A program made the translations under genes and the position numbers. Shown here piece by piece: positions 16,660-25,232 of a stretch of DNA of 64,000 bases. The stretch covers positions 1 to 64,000 of the forward strand of contig VXMF01000030.1 in assembly GCA_009841225.1 (NCBI GenBank), read 5' to 3'. Position 1 is the stretch's first letter. Every line of letters begins with the position of its first letter. The notes beneath the pieces were generated by a model that was given only the letters and a program-made list of their open reading frames with translations, was not told the origin of the DNA and made no database searches. The stretch is from Terriglobia bacterium. Its GTDB lineage: Bacteria; Acidobacteriota; Terriglobia; Bryobacterales; UBA6623.

Positions 16660-17844
16660 CTACAAAGACTTCGTCGTTTGTGGATCTATGCTATCCAGCC
16701 ACTTCACCACTTCCTCAGTTGTGGCGTAGCCCGTTTCTTTAAGCAAATCTACGATATCGCGTGCACAGACAACAACAACGGGATGGCCATCTTCCACGAT
16801 CTCCTTGTAAGCCTGCGTACCCACGTGAGAAGTGGTCACTAGGACTCCGAACTCACGGTGGCGTATTCGGGAAATAAGTCGAGATACTTCAGAAACCCCT
16901 ACGCCTGTGCCGCTGTAGCATTTGGCTTCAAGCGCGAAAGTTACCGCTATCGATGCCCTATCACGACCTAATCTAATCCTGCCTACCGCATCGCGCCCAC
17001 CATCCCGCCAAGGCCTGGTCAACTCGAGGTCTGTAACATCTCGCAACAGCAGTTTAGCTAACGCGGATGCACAAGCTTCGAAGTCCGTTGGTCTGCCCTC
17101 GAATCGACTTCGAATGCACTCGATGATTCGCTTATCATTCTGATTCTGAGGTAGCTGCTCCTGTATCGTGCGTATAGCTCTGGCAGCTGGTGCTTGTAGA
17201 GGTTTATACTGGCCAGATTCAACCCATTGTTGCCAAGCAAGGGGGGCGTTCGTGCTATCTGGTAGTCCCGTCTTGGCCTCATCAATCCATTGTCTCGATA
17301 TAGTTGCTTCATCGAGGATCGTAAATGTGGCACGATAATTCTGGAAACGATCCCCGTCAACAGACTTCCATACAGCGACCAAATCTTGAGTAGGTGGGAC
17401 ACCAGGAAAGCCTGGAACAGCCAATCCTCGAAATACAAATGAACGCTTCGTGCGCAGTGCTGAGAATACTAGAATTGGTGGGCATAGATGCCGCTGTCCA
17501 AGATGTAGACGATCGAATACTACGCGCAGCAGGTGGTTGCCAGACCGTCCCGTCTCGTGTAGCTTCTGCCCAGGTGCGCGATTGTCTCCATAGTATACAA
17601 AGCGACCTGTTGCTGAATCCAATTCATCGGGCCAATCAGGTTCCGCGAAGTTTGATGTGAGGACGATTAACGTAGGATTATCCTTTGTCCCCCGGTACCT
17701 GAAGCCGCCTTGATTACAGACGTTTACGAGGCGACTGAGCGGATCCGCGTATCTCCCATTGGGCTGTCTGACACCTTCATAGACCAAATCGATCCGAAGC
17801 CCATCAAGGCCGTGCGCAACTTCTTCAACCAAATCCTTCCCCAT
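16660..17844 (-). CDS. AspBHI-like modification-dependent restriction endonuclease (Type IV)
   Basis: A 394-aa protein of two parts. The N-terminal half (about 40-150) has FVYYGDNRAPGQKLHET..GN.LL, matching the modified-base-binding domain of AspBHI-family enzymes. The C-terminal third (about 255-370) is an Mrr-like PD-(D/E)XK nuclease with WRDGGRDAVG, then FALEAKCY and LVTTSHVGTQAYKEI; the Asp of GGRD and the Glu and Lys of LEAK are the candidate catalytic residues. AspBHI cuts near 5-methylcytosine in a short context, and cleavage of modified phage DNA is the expected role. It points away from the methyltransferase operon. ATG at 17844 is preceded by a weak GAAGAA. Confidence 0.85.
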   Translation of the reverse strand: MGKDLVEEVAHGLDGLRIDLVYEGVRQPNGRYADPLSRLVNVCNQGGFRYRGTKDNPTLIVLTSNFAEPDWPDELDSATGRFVYYGDNRAPGQKLHETGRSGNHLLRVVFDRLHLGQRHLCPPILVFSALRTKRSFVFRGLAVPGFPGVPPTQDLVAVWKSVDGDRFQNYRATFTILDEATISRQWIDEAKTGLPDSTNAPLAWQQWVESGQYKPLQAPAARAIRTIQEQLPQNQNDKRIIECIRSRFEGRPTDFEACASALAKLLLRDVTDLELTRPWRDGGRDAVGRIRLGRDRASIAVTFALEAKCYSGTGVGVSEVSRLISRIRHREFGVLVTTSHVGTQAYKEIVEDGHPVVVVCARDIVDLLKETGYATTEEVVKWLDSIDPQTTKSL

Positions 17845-18368
17845 GTTTCTTCAATTGCAGGAGCTGTCTCTTGTTCATTAGGTCAATAGCCCCATCCGCA
17901 CATCGGTCAGGATGATCAGCGATAGCACAATCCCGACATCGCATACGACCCAGCCCAGTCTAGCAAGCCGCATCTCATGCTTGAGCTTGTGCTAGAGACG
18001 AGCATCCTGCGGGGGTACGCGAGTCTGCCCAGTTCCCGTGCTAGCACGCCAGATGTTCGCATTCAACGAAACACACTCGGTTCTCGTTGCAACAATCGTC
18101 GTCTAATCCAAGCATGCGGATCTGGTTCTCGTCGCTTAGGGACCGCCACTAGCACGCCCCAGCCTGAACGCTGCGAGACTCACCTACCCTCATTGCCTAG
18201 TTTGCAGTTTCCCGCAGGCTCGGAGGAGAGCGTGGGTAATCGTGCATGGCGAAATCATTCGGTGCCGCACGATGCAGGCGCGCTCGAATCCTGGCGAATC
18301 GGCTCTGTCCAACTACCTGGAGATAGAGCTCTGCCGGAACGATCAATCGTAGTGGGTGCCAAGCTCAT
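17845..18368. other. Intergenic between divergent restriction gene and methyltransferase operon
   Basis: A plus-strand frame of 133 codons (17977-18378) is open but is rich in Ser, Arg and Pro, lacks domains and has no ribosome binding site, so I do not call it. No other gene or repeat is evident before the promoter region. Confidence 0.5.
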
Positions 18369-18419
18369 TGTGCAATAATGCACACATGTGTTAAAAACTG
18401 TGCAACAGTCCGGTATAAT
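18369..18419 (+). promoter_or_regulatory. Promoter with palindromic operators for the methyltransferase operon
   Basis: TATAAT at 18414-18419 is a perfect -10 box, with TTAAAA at 18391-18396 as a 17-nt-spaced -35 box. Just upstream lies TGTGCA-ATAA-TGCACA (18369-18384), a perfect palindrome. It overlaps a second palindrome CACATGTG (18383-18390). A third half-site TGTGCA (18399-18404) lies between the two promoter boxes. A repressor bound here would block the promoter; the ribbon-helix-helix protein encoded next is the obvious candidate. Confidence 0.65.
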
Positions 18420-18442
18420 GCCAGCCGCGGAGTCTAGCACGG

Positions 18443-18637
18443 ATGGCTGATTCGGTTCGCGTGCAGGTGCTGATGCCGAAGCCACAGGCTGAGCGGTTCG
18501 ACGCGTTCTGCCGGGAAATGGGCTACAAGAAGTCGCCGCTAATCGCACGGCTCATCCGGGAGCACCTGGACCGGGAAGACTTCTACCCGCAACTGGACCT
18601 GTTCAGTCGAGAGGAACGGCAGTCCCGTGAGTCATGA
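18443..18637 (+). CDS. Ribbon-helix-helix (CopG/Arc-like) regulator, first gene of the operon
   Basis: A 64-aa protein. RVQVLMPKPQAERFDAFCRE gives a short beta strand followed by helix 1, and KKSPLIARLIREHLDRED gives helix 2, the layout of a ribbon-helix-helix DNA-binding domain. Its stop overlaps the methyltransferase start as ATGA (18634-18637), so translation is coupled. Palindromic TGTGCA sites cover the promoter just upstream, so it probably represses its own operon and acts like the controller protein of a restriction-modification system. An antitoxin role is the alternative, but no toxin is adjacent. Confidence 0.75.
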   Translation: MADSVRVQVLMPKPQAERFDAFCREMGYKKSPLIARLIREHLDREDFYPQLDLFSREERQSRES

Positions 18638-20205
18638 CAGACTGGGTAATAAGCGAAAAATTGTCGAGGCTGCGAAATGGCGCACGGCCGAGGGTGCTCG
18701 ATCTTTTTTCAGGATGCGGCGGACTCTCCCTCGGCTTCAACGCTGCGGGATTCGAGATTACGGCCGCGATGGAGAACGACCCGACAGCTGCGGCCTCCTA
18801 CAGTGCTAACTTCCATGCGGATGATCCCCGGCATGCGGTTCACCGTGATATCACCTCTACAACTCCTGGTCAGCTGGTACGGGCACTGAATCTCGGTACA
18901 ACGGCGAAAGCCTTCGACATCGTCATCGGCGGTCCGCCATGCCAGGCATTCGCACGAGTCGGAAGATCGAAGTTGCGCGAGATTGAGGAGCACCCCGAGG
19001 CGTTTCGTCACGACGCCCGGGCGACGCTCTATTCGCATTACCTCAGGTACGTTAAGTCCTGCCGTCCACTTGCAGTCTTGATGGAGAACGTTCCGGACAT
19101 TATGAATTTTGGTGGTCACAACGTTCCGGAAGAAGTGTGCGAAGAGTTGGAAGACATTGGCTATGTGTGTGCCTACACCCTGCTCAACTCCGCATTCTAC
19201 GGTGTGCCCCAAACACGCGAACGCATGTTTCTGATCGCATATCATCGCGAGATTGCCCGGTGTGCGAGCTTCCCCAAACCGACGCATTGGGTCGATCTGC
19301 CACCCGGCTATGAAGGGTCACGCCGCGTTGCGCTCAAAGCGCTGTCAAACGCTGGCTTGATCGCGGAAGCGCACCACTACATGGAGCCGCCAGAATCCAC
19401 ATGCACGCTGGCCGCGGCTGTGACGGCCGAGGAGGCGATCGGCGACCTGCCAGAAATCGATGCACGGACACTGCTGCACGCAGGTGAGCTTAAGCGCGGC
19501 GCTAGGCGTTTCGACACGCTGATGCCATATGACGAAAGCCGCCCCGTGTCGGAATATGCCCGTGCGATGAAAGACTGGCCCAGATTCGAGTCAGGGGACG
19601 GCCTATACGATCATGTCATTCGGTATCTTCCGCGCGACTACCCGCTGTTCGCACGAATGAGCGAAGGCGATCAGTACCCGGAAGCACACAAGCTCGCCTT
19701 GCGAATGTTTGACGAGAAGCTGTCGGAGCTCACAAGGAATGGCGTCTCCGTCGAACCGGGGTCGGTAGAGCACGAAGAGCTACGGGGCTCGATCGTACCG
19801 CCCTACGATGCAAGCAAGTTTCCCAACAAGTGGCGGAAGATTTCGCGGGATCAACCGGTGCGTACGGTCATGGCGCACTTGAGCAAGGACGGATATAGCC
19901 ACATTCACTACGACGACGCCCAGGCTCGGACGATTTCAGTCCGAGAAGCAGCACGGATTCAGTCGTTCCCGGACGGATTCGTGCTCAAGGGCGCGATGAA
20001 CCAGGCGTTCCGACAGATCGGGAACGCAGTACCGCCCTTGATGGCAAGGGCGATCGCTGCGGAGATCATGGAGTCGATCCGAGAAGCGGTGTCCGCACAC
20101 TCAAGCAAACCATCGAGCCAAGTTGCCGCCACATCGGTGGTTCAAGTCCGAATGCCGCTAGCTGCGGACAGTCAACGCGCGATGGGGAAGGCAATTGAAG
20201 CCTGA
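18634..20205 (+). CDS. dcm: DNA (cytosine-5) methyltransferase
   Basis: A 523-aa C5 methyltransferase with all key motifs: motif I DLFSGCGGLSLGF (about 22-34), motif IV GGPPCQAF with the catalytic Cys, motif VI MENV, motif VIII PQTRERMF and motif X AFRQIGNAVPP. The stretch between motifs VIII and IX, about 180 residues, is the target-recognition region and sets a specificity I cannot predict. It is longer than M.HhaI (327 aa) because of this region and a C-terminal tail. It is coupled to the ribbon-helix-helix gene by ATGA and followed by a broken vsr and by MORC/Z1/AIPR genes, so it protects host DNA as part of that system. Confidence 0.95.
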   Translation: MTDWVISEKLSRLRNGARPRVLDLFSGCGGLSLGFNAAGFEITAAMENDPTAAASYSANFHADDPRHAVHRDITSTTPGQLVRALNLGTTAKAFDIVIGGPPCQAFARVGRSKLREIEEHPEAFRHDARATLYSHYLRYVKSCRPLAVLMENVPDIMNFGGHNVPEEVCEELEDIGYVCAYTLLNSAFYGVPQTRERMFLIAYHREIARCASFPKPTHWVDLPPGYEGSRRVALKALSNAGLIAEAHHYMEPPESTCTLAAAVTAEEAIGDLPEIDARTLLHAGELKRGARRFDTLMPYDESRPVSEYARAMKDWPRFESGDGLYDHVIRYLPRDYPLFARMSEGDQYPEAHKLALRMFDEKLSELTRNGVSVEPGSVEHEELRGSIVPPYDASKFPNKWRKISRDQPVRTVMAHLSKDGYSHIHYDDAQARTISVREAARIQSFPDGFVLKGAMNQAFRQIGNAVPPLMARAIAAEIMESIREAVSAHSSKPSSQVAATSVVQVRMPLAADSQRAMGKAIEA

Positions 20206-20757
20206 TCCCACTCGTATTCCTGCGACGGAAGACGGGACCACCGACGAATTGACTACGAAACAGCGCCGACTGGCGATTAGCCGAATCCGTGGAAGGGCGG
20301 CAGGATCCGAAACCCTCATTCGCCACAGGCTTGACCGGCGGGGGCTTCGGAGCAGGCTCGATGGCGCGGGGATTCCCATCACACCCGACCTCGTGATCCC
20401 GACGTATCGCACTTTGGGTTTCGTAAACGGACGCTCCTGGCACAGTCAGGGATACTTACTGTTCGACTGGCCGAATCCCCTCGCGGTGCTATGGGAAAGC
20501 AAATCCAACCGCAATGTCGAGCGAGACCGCGGGGTGAGGGTGACCTAGAGAAGTACGAGTGGCACGTGACTATGATCTGGGAACGCACAGTGAGGGGCAA
20601 GGACAGGAAGGCACCTCCGGATGTCCTGAACGCCGCGGAAGCCTTTATCTGGCAAGGCCGAGAGTCGATTCTCCAGATTGCCGGACACGTGGATACGGCC
20701 TGGGGGCATCGTGGACGCTCCATGCTGGCGTGGTCTCCCAAGATCGCAGAAATCTAA
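20195..20757 (+). pseudogene. vsr: Very-short-patch repair endonuclease (Vsr), degenerate and frameshifted
   Basis: Two frames together give a Vsr protein. The first (20195-20548) has TTKQRRLAISRIRGRAAGSE, then TPDLVIP with the catalytic Asp, and runs to NRNVERDRG before a stop. The second continues DLEKYEWHVTMIWERTVRG to 20757. A one-base loss near 20535 explains the break. The active-site HGCFWH of Vsr reads NGRSWH, so the catalytic His and a zinc-ligand Cys are also gone. Vsr repairs T:G mismatches made by deamination of 5-methylcytosine, and normally accompanies a C5 methyltransferase as here. It overlaps the methyltransferase end by 11 nt. Confidence 0.85.
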
Positions 20758-20832
20758 TCAAGAACTGAGAAATTCCGCACGTGTTGGCGTGCCCCGAGAG
20801 CCGGGTGGGCCTTGACGGCAGGGAAGGAAGCA

Positions 20833-22347
20833 ATGTCGACAGCACAGCAATCAAGTTTCGAGATCGCGGCTCCACCCGCATCATCAATGATCGAATCCTT
20901 GCGCGGCGTCGGGTATACACCCGAGACCGCGATTGCGGACCTGATTGACAACAGCATTTCCGCCCATGCCCGAAACGTCTGGCTCACGTTCTGGTGGGAA
21001 GGTCGCCGATCCCACATCGCTGTTCTGGACGACGGCGACGGTATGACCGAGGGCGAACTCTCCGCAGCGATGCGACCTGGGAGCATGAGTCCGCTTGAGA
21101 GCCGCCCTGCCGAAGATCTCGGCCGGTTCGGTCTCGGGCTGAAGACTGCATCCTTCTCGCAGTGTCGGCAACTCACGGTCGCGTCGCTTCGAAACGGACA
21201 GTTCTCAACGAGACGGTGGGACCTTGATCATGTGGCGCGGGTCGAAGATTGGCAACTCTTGAAGGGCCCTGTCGCTGGATCGGAAGAAGTCCTAAAGCCA
21301 CTCCTCAAGCTTGGCCAAGGCACGATGGTCTTGTGGGAGGGCCTGGATCGGGTCGTCGGAAACGTCTCCGTTTCAGACAGCAGTGCCCAGGATCGATTCT
21401 TGAGCCTGATCGATCGGATTGAATCGCACCTAGGAATGGTGTTCCACAGATTCCTCGAGGGTGGTTCGGCGAAGCTGTCACTATTCATTAACGGATGCGA
21501 CGAAGTTCATCGCGTGAAAGCGTGGGACCCCTTCATGAAGGATCACAGTGCAACGATTGCGACTCCAAAAGAACCGATACCAACGCCTCTTGGAGCTGTA
21601 GAGGTCCAGGGATTTGTCCTGCCGCACAAGGACAAACTGAAAGAGCGGGAATTTGAGACTGGTAGCGGGCTCGAGGGCTGGACGGCACAGCAGGGTTTCT
21701 ATGTCTATAGAAACCGACGAATGCTCGTCTCGGGCGGCTGGCTCGGTCTGGGACAAACGCGCGCGTGGACCAGGGAAGAGCCTTACAAGCTTGCCAGGCT
21801 GAGGCTCGACATTCCGAACACGGCGGATGCTGACTGGGATATCGACATAAAGAAATCTGTGGCGCGGGCTCCTAGCTACATCGCGATTCGCCTCCGCGAT
21901 CTTGCCAAACACGTCCGAGACCAGGCTCGGCAGGTGTTCGCTCATCGTGGCAGCTACGGACCCCGTGGTTCCACACCCGATCTGCAGCGGGCCTGGAGGG
22001 TCGTCCAGCGAAAAGACTCGGTGGCCTACTTGGTCGACCGAAGCCATCCTCTCGTGAAGCAGGTCCTTGATCAGGCCGGTCCGCTCAAGGAAGCGGTAGG
22101 TGCAATGCTTCGACTATTGGAGGAGACCATGCCGGTACAACGAGTGTGGATCGATACTATGGAACATGGAGAGGTCCACAAGGGAGCATTTGAGGATACG
22201 CCTTCGGCGGATATACAGGTCGTACTGGATGTGCTCTATCGCCATCTGATCGAGACGGTTGGCCTCGACAGCCGTTCCGCCCGATGCCGGCTCCTGACGA
22301 TCGAGCCGTTCCACAATTATCCGGAACTGGTCAAGGCACTCGAATAG
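20833..22347 (+). CDS. MORC/MutL-like GHKL ATPase of the methyltransferase operon
   Basis: A 504-aa GHKL ATPase. The N box is ETAIADLIDNSISA (Glu then Asn contact Mg-ATP), G1 is LDDGDGMT, and the G2 lid is DLGRFGLGLKTASFSQC. A second domain after about residue 200 resembles the transducer region of MORC/MutL/Hsp90 proteins, and a helical C-terminal end follows. ATG 20833 is chosen because GGGAAGGAAG stands right before it; an upstream in-frame TTG is unsupported. Such ATPases occur with C5 methyltransferases, Vsr, Z1, PD-(D/E)XK and AIPR genes in systems noted by Aravind and colleagues as relatives of eukaryotic MORC. It probably drives DNA remodelling or recruits the nuclease. Confidence 0.88.
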   Translation: MSTAQQSSFEIAAPPASSMIESLRGVGYTPETAIADLIDNSISAHARNVWLTFWWEGRRSHIAVLDDGDGMTEGELSAAMRPGSMSPLESRPAEDLGRFGLGLKTASFSQCRQLTVASLRNGQFSTRRWDLDHVARVEDWQLLKGPVAGSEEVLKPLLKLGQGTMVLWEGLDRVVGNVSVSDSSAQDRFLSLIDRIESHLGMVFHRFLEGGSAKLSLFINGCDEVHRVKAWDPFMKDHSATIATPKEPIPTPLGAVEVQGFVLPHKDKLKEREFETGSGLEGWTAQQGFYVYRNRRMLVSGGWLGLGQTRAWTREEPYKLARLRLDIPNTADADWDIDIKKSVARAPSYIAIRLRDLAKHVRDQARQVFAHRGSYGPRGSTPDLQRAWRVVQRKDSVAYLVDRSHPLVKQVLDQAGPLKEAVGAMLRLLEETMPVQRVWIDTMEHGEVHKGAFEDTPSADIQVVLDVLYRHLIETVGLDSRSARCRLLTIEPFHNYPELVKALE

Positions 22348-22374
22348 GTCAATCTCCAAAGAAAGGGAAATACG

Positions 22375-25227
22375 TTGACAGGGTTTTACGACACAGTGCT
22401 GGCAATCGCAGTGCCAATGATCCGGCAAAAAATGGACGATGGACCATTGTCTCGGGAGGCGATCGCCGATTCCGTAAGAGCGGTTCTCTCACTCGATCCC
22501 CGCTGGCGTGAGGCGGTTGATGCCGACCGTCTGGTCCGTGAATTGGAAACCCGATTCGCTGTCTGGATCGGCCGGGAGGCCACGCTCGAGGGGAATGACG
22601 ATCACGTATGGTGGCTGGATGCCGAGCGAGCGCAAGGACGGCGATACTGGCCCCGATACCGACAGCACCTCGAGAGTTCCTGGGCACCCAGCAGCGTCGA
22701 TTCTCTGGATAGGGTCACCGAACGCGTCCTATCCCTCCTAGAAGATCCCAACCGTGAGGGCGCGTGGGACCGACGAGGCCTAGTCGTGGGGCACGTACAG
22801 GCCGGGAAGACATCCAACTATATTGGTTTGATCTGCAAGGCCGCCGATGCTGGATACAAGCTGATTGTCGTCCTTGCCGGGCTCCACAAGAATCTGAGAA
22901 GCCAGACGCAGATGCGCCTGGACGAGGGGTTTCTCGGATATGAGACGTTGCCGCCGCAGGTGGCACTCACTCGGGATTTTCGGACGATAGGCGCGGGGTT
23001 GATCGACCCTGATCCTGCGATCAGGCCAGACTACGTCACGAACCGTGCCGACAAGGGAGACTTCAACCGGACCGTGGCGAACAGTCTTGGAATCAACCCA
23101 GGAGGACGCCCGCTGCTGTTTGTAATCAAAAAGAACGTCAGCGTTCTCCGCAATCTACAGTCCTGGGTTGATCGTGTTGCCGACACGAGAGAGGCGGAAA
23201 CGGATCGGCCCATTGTCAGGAACGTTCCTTTGCTTGTCATTGATGACGAAGCTGATCTTGCGTCAGTTGACACGCGCCAGCAGGACTTTGACGAGGCAGG
23301 ACAGCCCGATCCGGAGCATGATCCGACCGCGATCAACCAACGTGTGCGCCGCTTTCTATTCTGTTTCGAAAAGAGTGCCTACGTCGGCTACACCGCAACA
23401 CCATTCGCCAACATCTTTATCCATGAACGGGGAACAACCGCGGAGGAGTGGGAAGACCTGTTTCCTCGCAGTTTCATCATGACCCAGCCGGCGCCGTCAA
23501 ATTATGTCGGCCCTGTTCGCATTTTTGGACTGGAGCCGGACGACGATGTGGCGAGTACCGTGGAGCCGCTTCCCCTGCACCGTCCGGTGACAGACCATGC
23601 AGAATCTCTCGATCCTGGCGAGCGCAAGGGTTGGATGCCACCCCGGCACGTCAACGGACATCGCCCCCGGTACGAGGGTCTGGATGAACTTCCACCATCC
23701 CTTCGGCAGGCTGTTTACGCGTTCATATTGTCCTGTGCGGCGCGGCGCGTTCGCGGACACTCAGGTAAGCACAACTCGATGCTGGTCCATGTGACTAGAT
23801 TCACGGTGGTTCAGCATGGCGTCTTCGATCAGGTGGAACGATTGCTGCAGCAGTTGGGCCGAAGACTTGTCAGAGGAGAAGGTGGGTCGGAAGCATCAAT
23901 CGTCTCCGATCTCAGGCGATTGTGGGAAGAGGACTTTGTACCGACGACCGCCGCAGTCAGGCAGCAAATCGATGACCCAGAGATTGTCGACGTTTCCTGG
24001 GAACGAGTCAAGGTCCACCTAGCGCACGTCGTTACCGACATTTCCGTGAGGGAAATCAACGGCACAGCCGGCGACGTGCTCGATTACGACGCACACCGCG
24101 AAACCGGGCTGGATGTGATCGCGATCGGTGGCGACAAGCTCGCGCGAGGACTGACGCTGGAAGGATTGACCGTCAGCTACTTTCTCCGCGCGTCGAGGAT
24201 GTACGACACGCTGATGCAGATGGGCCGCTGGTTTGGCTATAGGCCAGGATATCTAGATCTTTGCCGCCTGTATACGACGCCGGATCTCGCGGACTGGTTC
24301 CAGCACATAACGCAGGCCAGCGAGGAACTCCACCAGGAATTTGATCATATGGTTGCCGTGGGCGGGACGCCGAAGCAGTACGGCTTGAGGGTCAAGAGTC
24401 ATCCGGCATTGATGGTCACATCAAGGGTGAAGATGCGCCATGGCACTGAGATTCAACTGTCGTTTGCGGGCTCTATTTCCGAGACGGTCGTATTTCACAG
24501 GGATGCTCACAATATCTCGAGGAATTTTGATGCGACCGATGGATTCATCCGGCGGTTGGGCATCCCCTGCGAGACTAGTCCTACGAGATCGAGACCAAGC
24601 GGCGGGACGCATCGCTGGAAAGGTACGTGCCTTTGGTCCGACGTCAGTGCCGAAGAAGTCATGGCGTTTCTTGATTCATACACGACCCATGACACGGCCG
24701 TTCGGGTGCACAGCAGGATCCTGCGAGAGTTCATTGAGACACAGGTTGGGGTGAACGAACTGACCAGTTGGACGGTCGCGCTAATGTCGGGCGGCAGGGG
24801 AGGACAATACGTGGTCGGGGGCCGCGATGTTGAAGCGACTGAACGTTCACGCAGTTCCCGCGACGGAGAAACGCCGGAAGCGGAACGTTACGTGATCAGG
24901 CGCCTGCTGGCACCACGCGACGAGGCGATCGATCTCGAGCTTGAGGATTATGAATGGGCATTGCAAAAGACCATCGCCAGTTGGCGACAGGATCCGGGTC
25001 GCTCACGCAGACGGCGCGAGCCGACAACGCCATCGGGGCCGAGCATCCGGGAGAGACGGAACGCCCAGAATGGTTTGCTTCTGGTGTACCCGCTGTCCCC
25101 AGAGGGCGATCGCGTGGAAGGCGATGTTCCAATCATCGGATTCGGGATCAGCTTTCCCGGGAGCCCAAGCGCAAGGACGGTGACGTACACGGTGAACAAC
25201 GTATATTCCCAAGAGGAATTCGGGTAA
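22375..25227 (+). CDS. Z1-domain superfamily-II helicase-like protein
   Basis: A 950-aa protein. Walker A-like GHVQAGKTSNYIGL is at about residue 140, Walker B LLVIDDEAD near 290, motif III-like VGYTATPFANI near 340, and the second RecA-like half has IAIGGDKLARGLTLEGL and QMGRWFGYRPGY near 620. These are the marks of the Z1 family, a helicase-like group tied to restriction systems. The start is TTG 22375, supported by GAAAGGGA 7 nt upstream. It follows the GHKL ATPase by 27 nt and is followed after 5 nt by the PD-(D/E)XK gene, so all are one transcript. The expected role is ATP-driven DNA translocation for the nuclease. Confidence 0.9.
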   Translation: MTGFYDTVLAIAVPMIRQKMDDGPLSREAIADSVRAVLSLDPRWREAVDADRLVRELETRFAVWIGREATLEGNDDHVWWLDAERAQGRRYWPRYRQHLESSWAPSSVDSLDRVTERVLSLLEDPNREGAWDRRGLVVGHVQAGKTSNYIGLICKAADAGYKLIVVLAGLHKNLRSQTQMRLDEGFLGYETLPPQVALTRDFRTIGAGLIDPDPAIRPDYVTNRADKGDFNRTVANSLGINPGGRPLLFVIKKNVSVLRNLQSWVDRVADTREAETDRPIVRNVPLLVIDDEADLASVDTRQQDFDEAGQPDPEHDPTAINQRVRRFLFCFEKSAYVGYTATPFANIFIHERGTTAEEWEDLFPRSFIMTQPAPSNYVGPVRIFGLEPDDDVASTVEPLPLHRPVTDHAESLDPGERKGWMPPRHVNGHRPRYEGLDELPPSLRQAVYAFILSCAARRVRGHSGKHNSMLVHVTRFTVVQHGVFDQVERLLQQLGRRLVRGEGGSEASIVSDLRRLWEEDFVPTTAAVRQQIDDPEIVDVSWERVKVHLAHVVTDISVREINGTAGDVLDYDAHRETGLDVIAIGGDKLARGLTLEGLTVSYFLRASRMYDTLMQMGRWFGYRPGYLDLCRLYTTPDLADWFQHITQASEELHQEFDHMVAVGGTPKQYGLRVKSHPALMVTSRVKMRHGTEIQLSFAGSISETVVFHRDAHNISRNFDATDGFIRRLGIPCETSPTRSRPSGGTHRWKGTCLWSDVSAEEVMAFLDSYTTHDTAVRVHSRILREFIETQVGVNELTSWTVALMSGGRGGQYVVGGRDVEATERSRSSRDGETPEAERYVIRRLLAPRDEAIDLELEDYEWALQKTIASWRQDPGRSRRRREPTTPSGPSIRERRNAQNGLLLVYPLSPEGDRVEGDVPIIGFGISFPGSPSARTVTYTVNNVYSQEEFG

Positions 25228-25232
25228 AGACA

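Noticed and set aside
17977..18378. Plus-strand frame of 133 codons between the restriction gene and the RHH gene
   Set aside because: It is Ser/Arg/Pro-rich, has no domain and ends inside the promoter-operator region of the operon.
24954..25232. Upstream extension of the PD-(D/E)XK gene from 24954
   Set aside because: This part lies wholly within the Z1 coding sequence in another frame and shows no family similarity; the gene starts after the Z1 stop.
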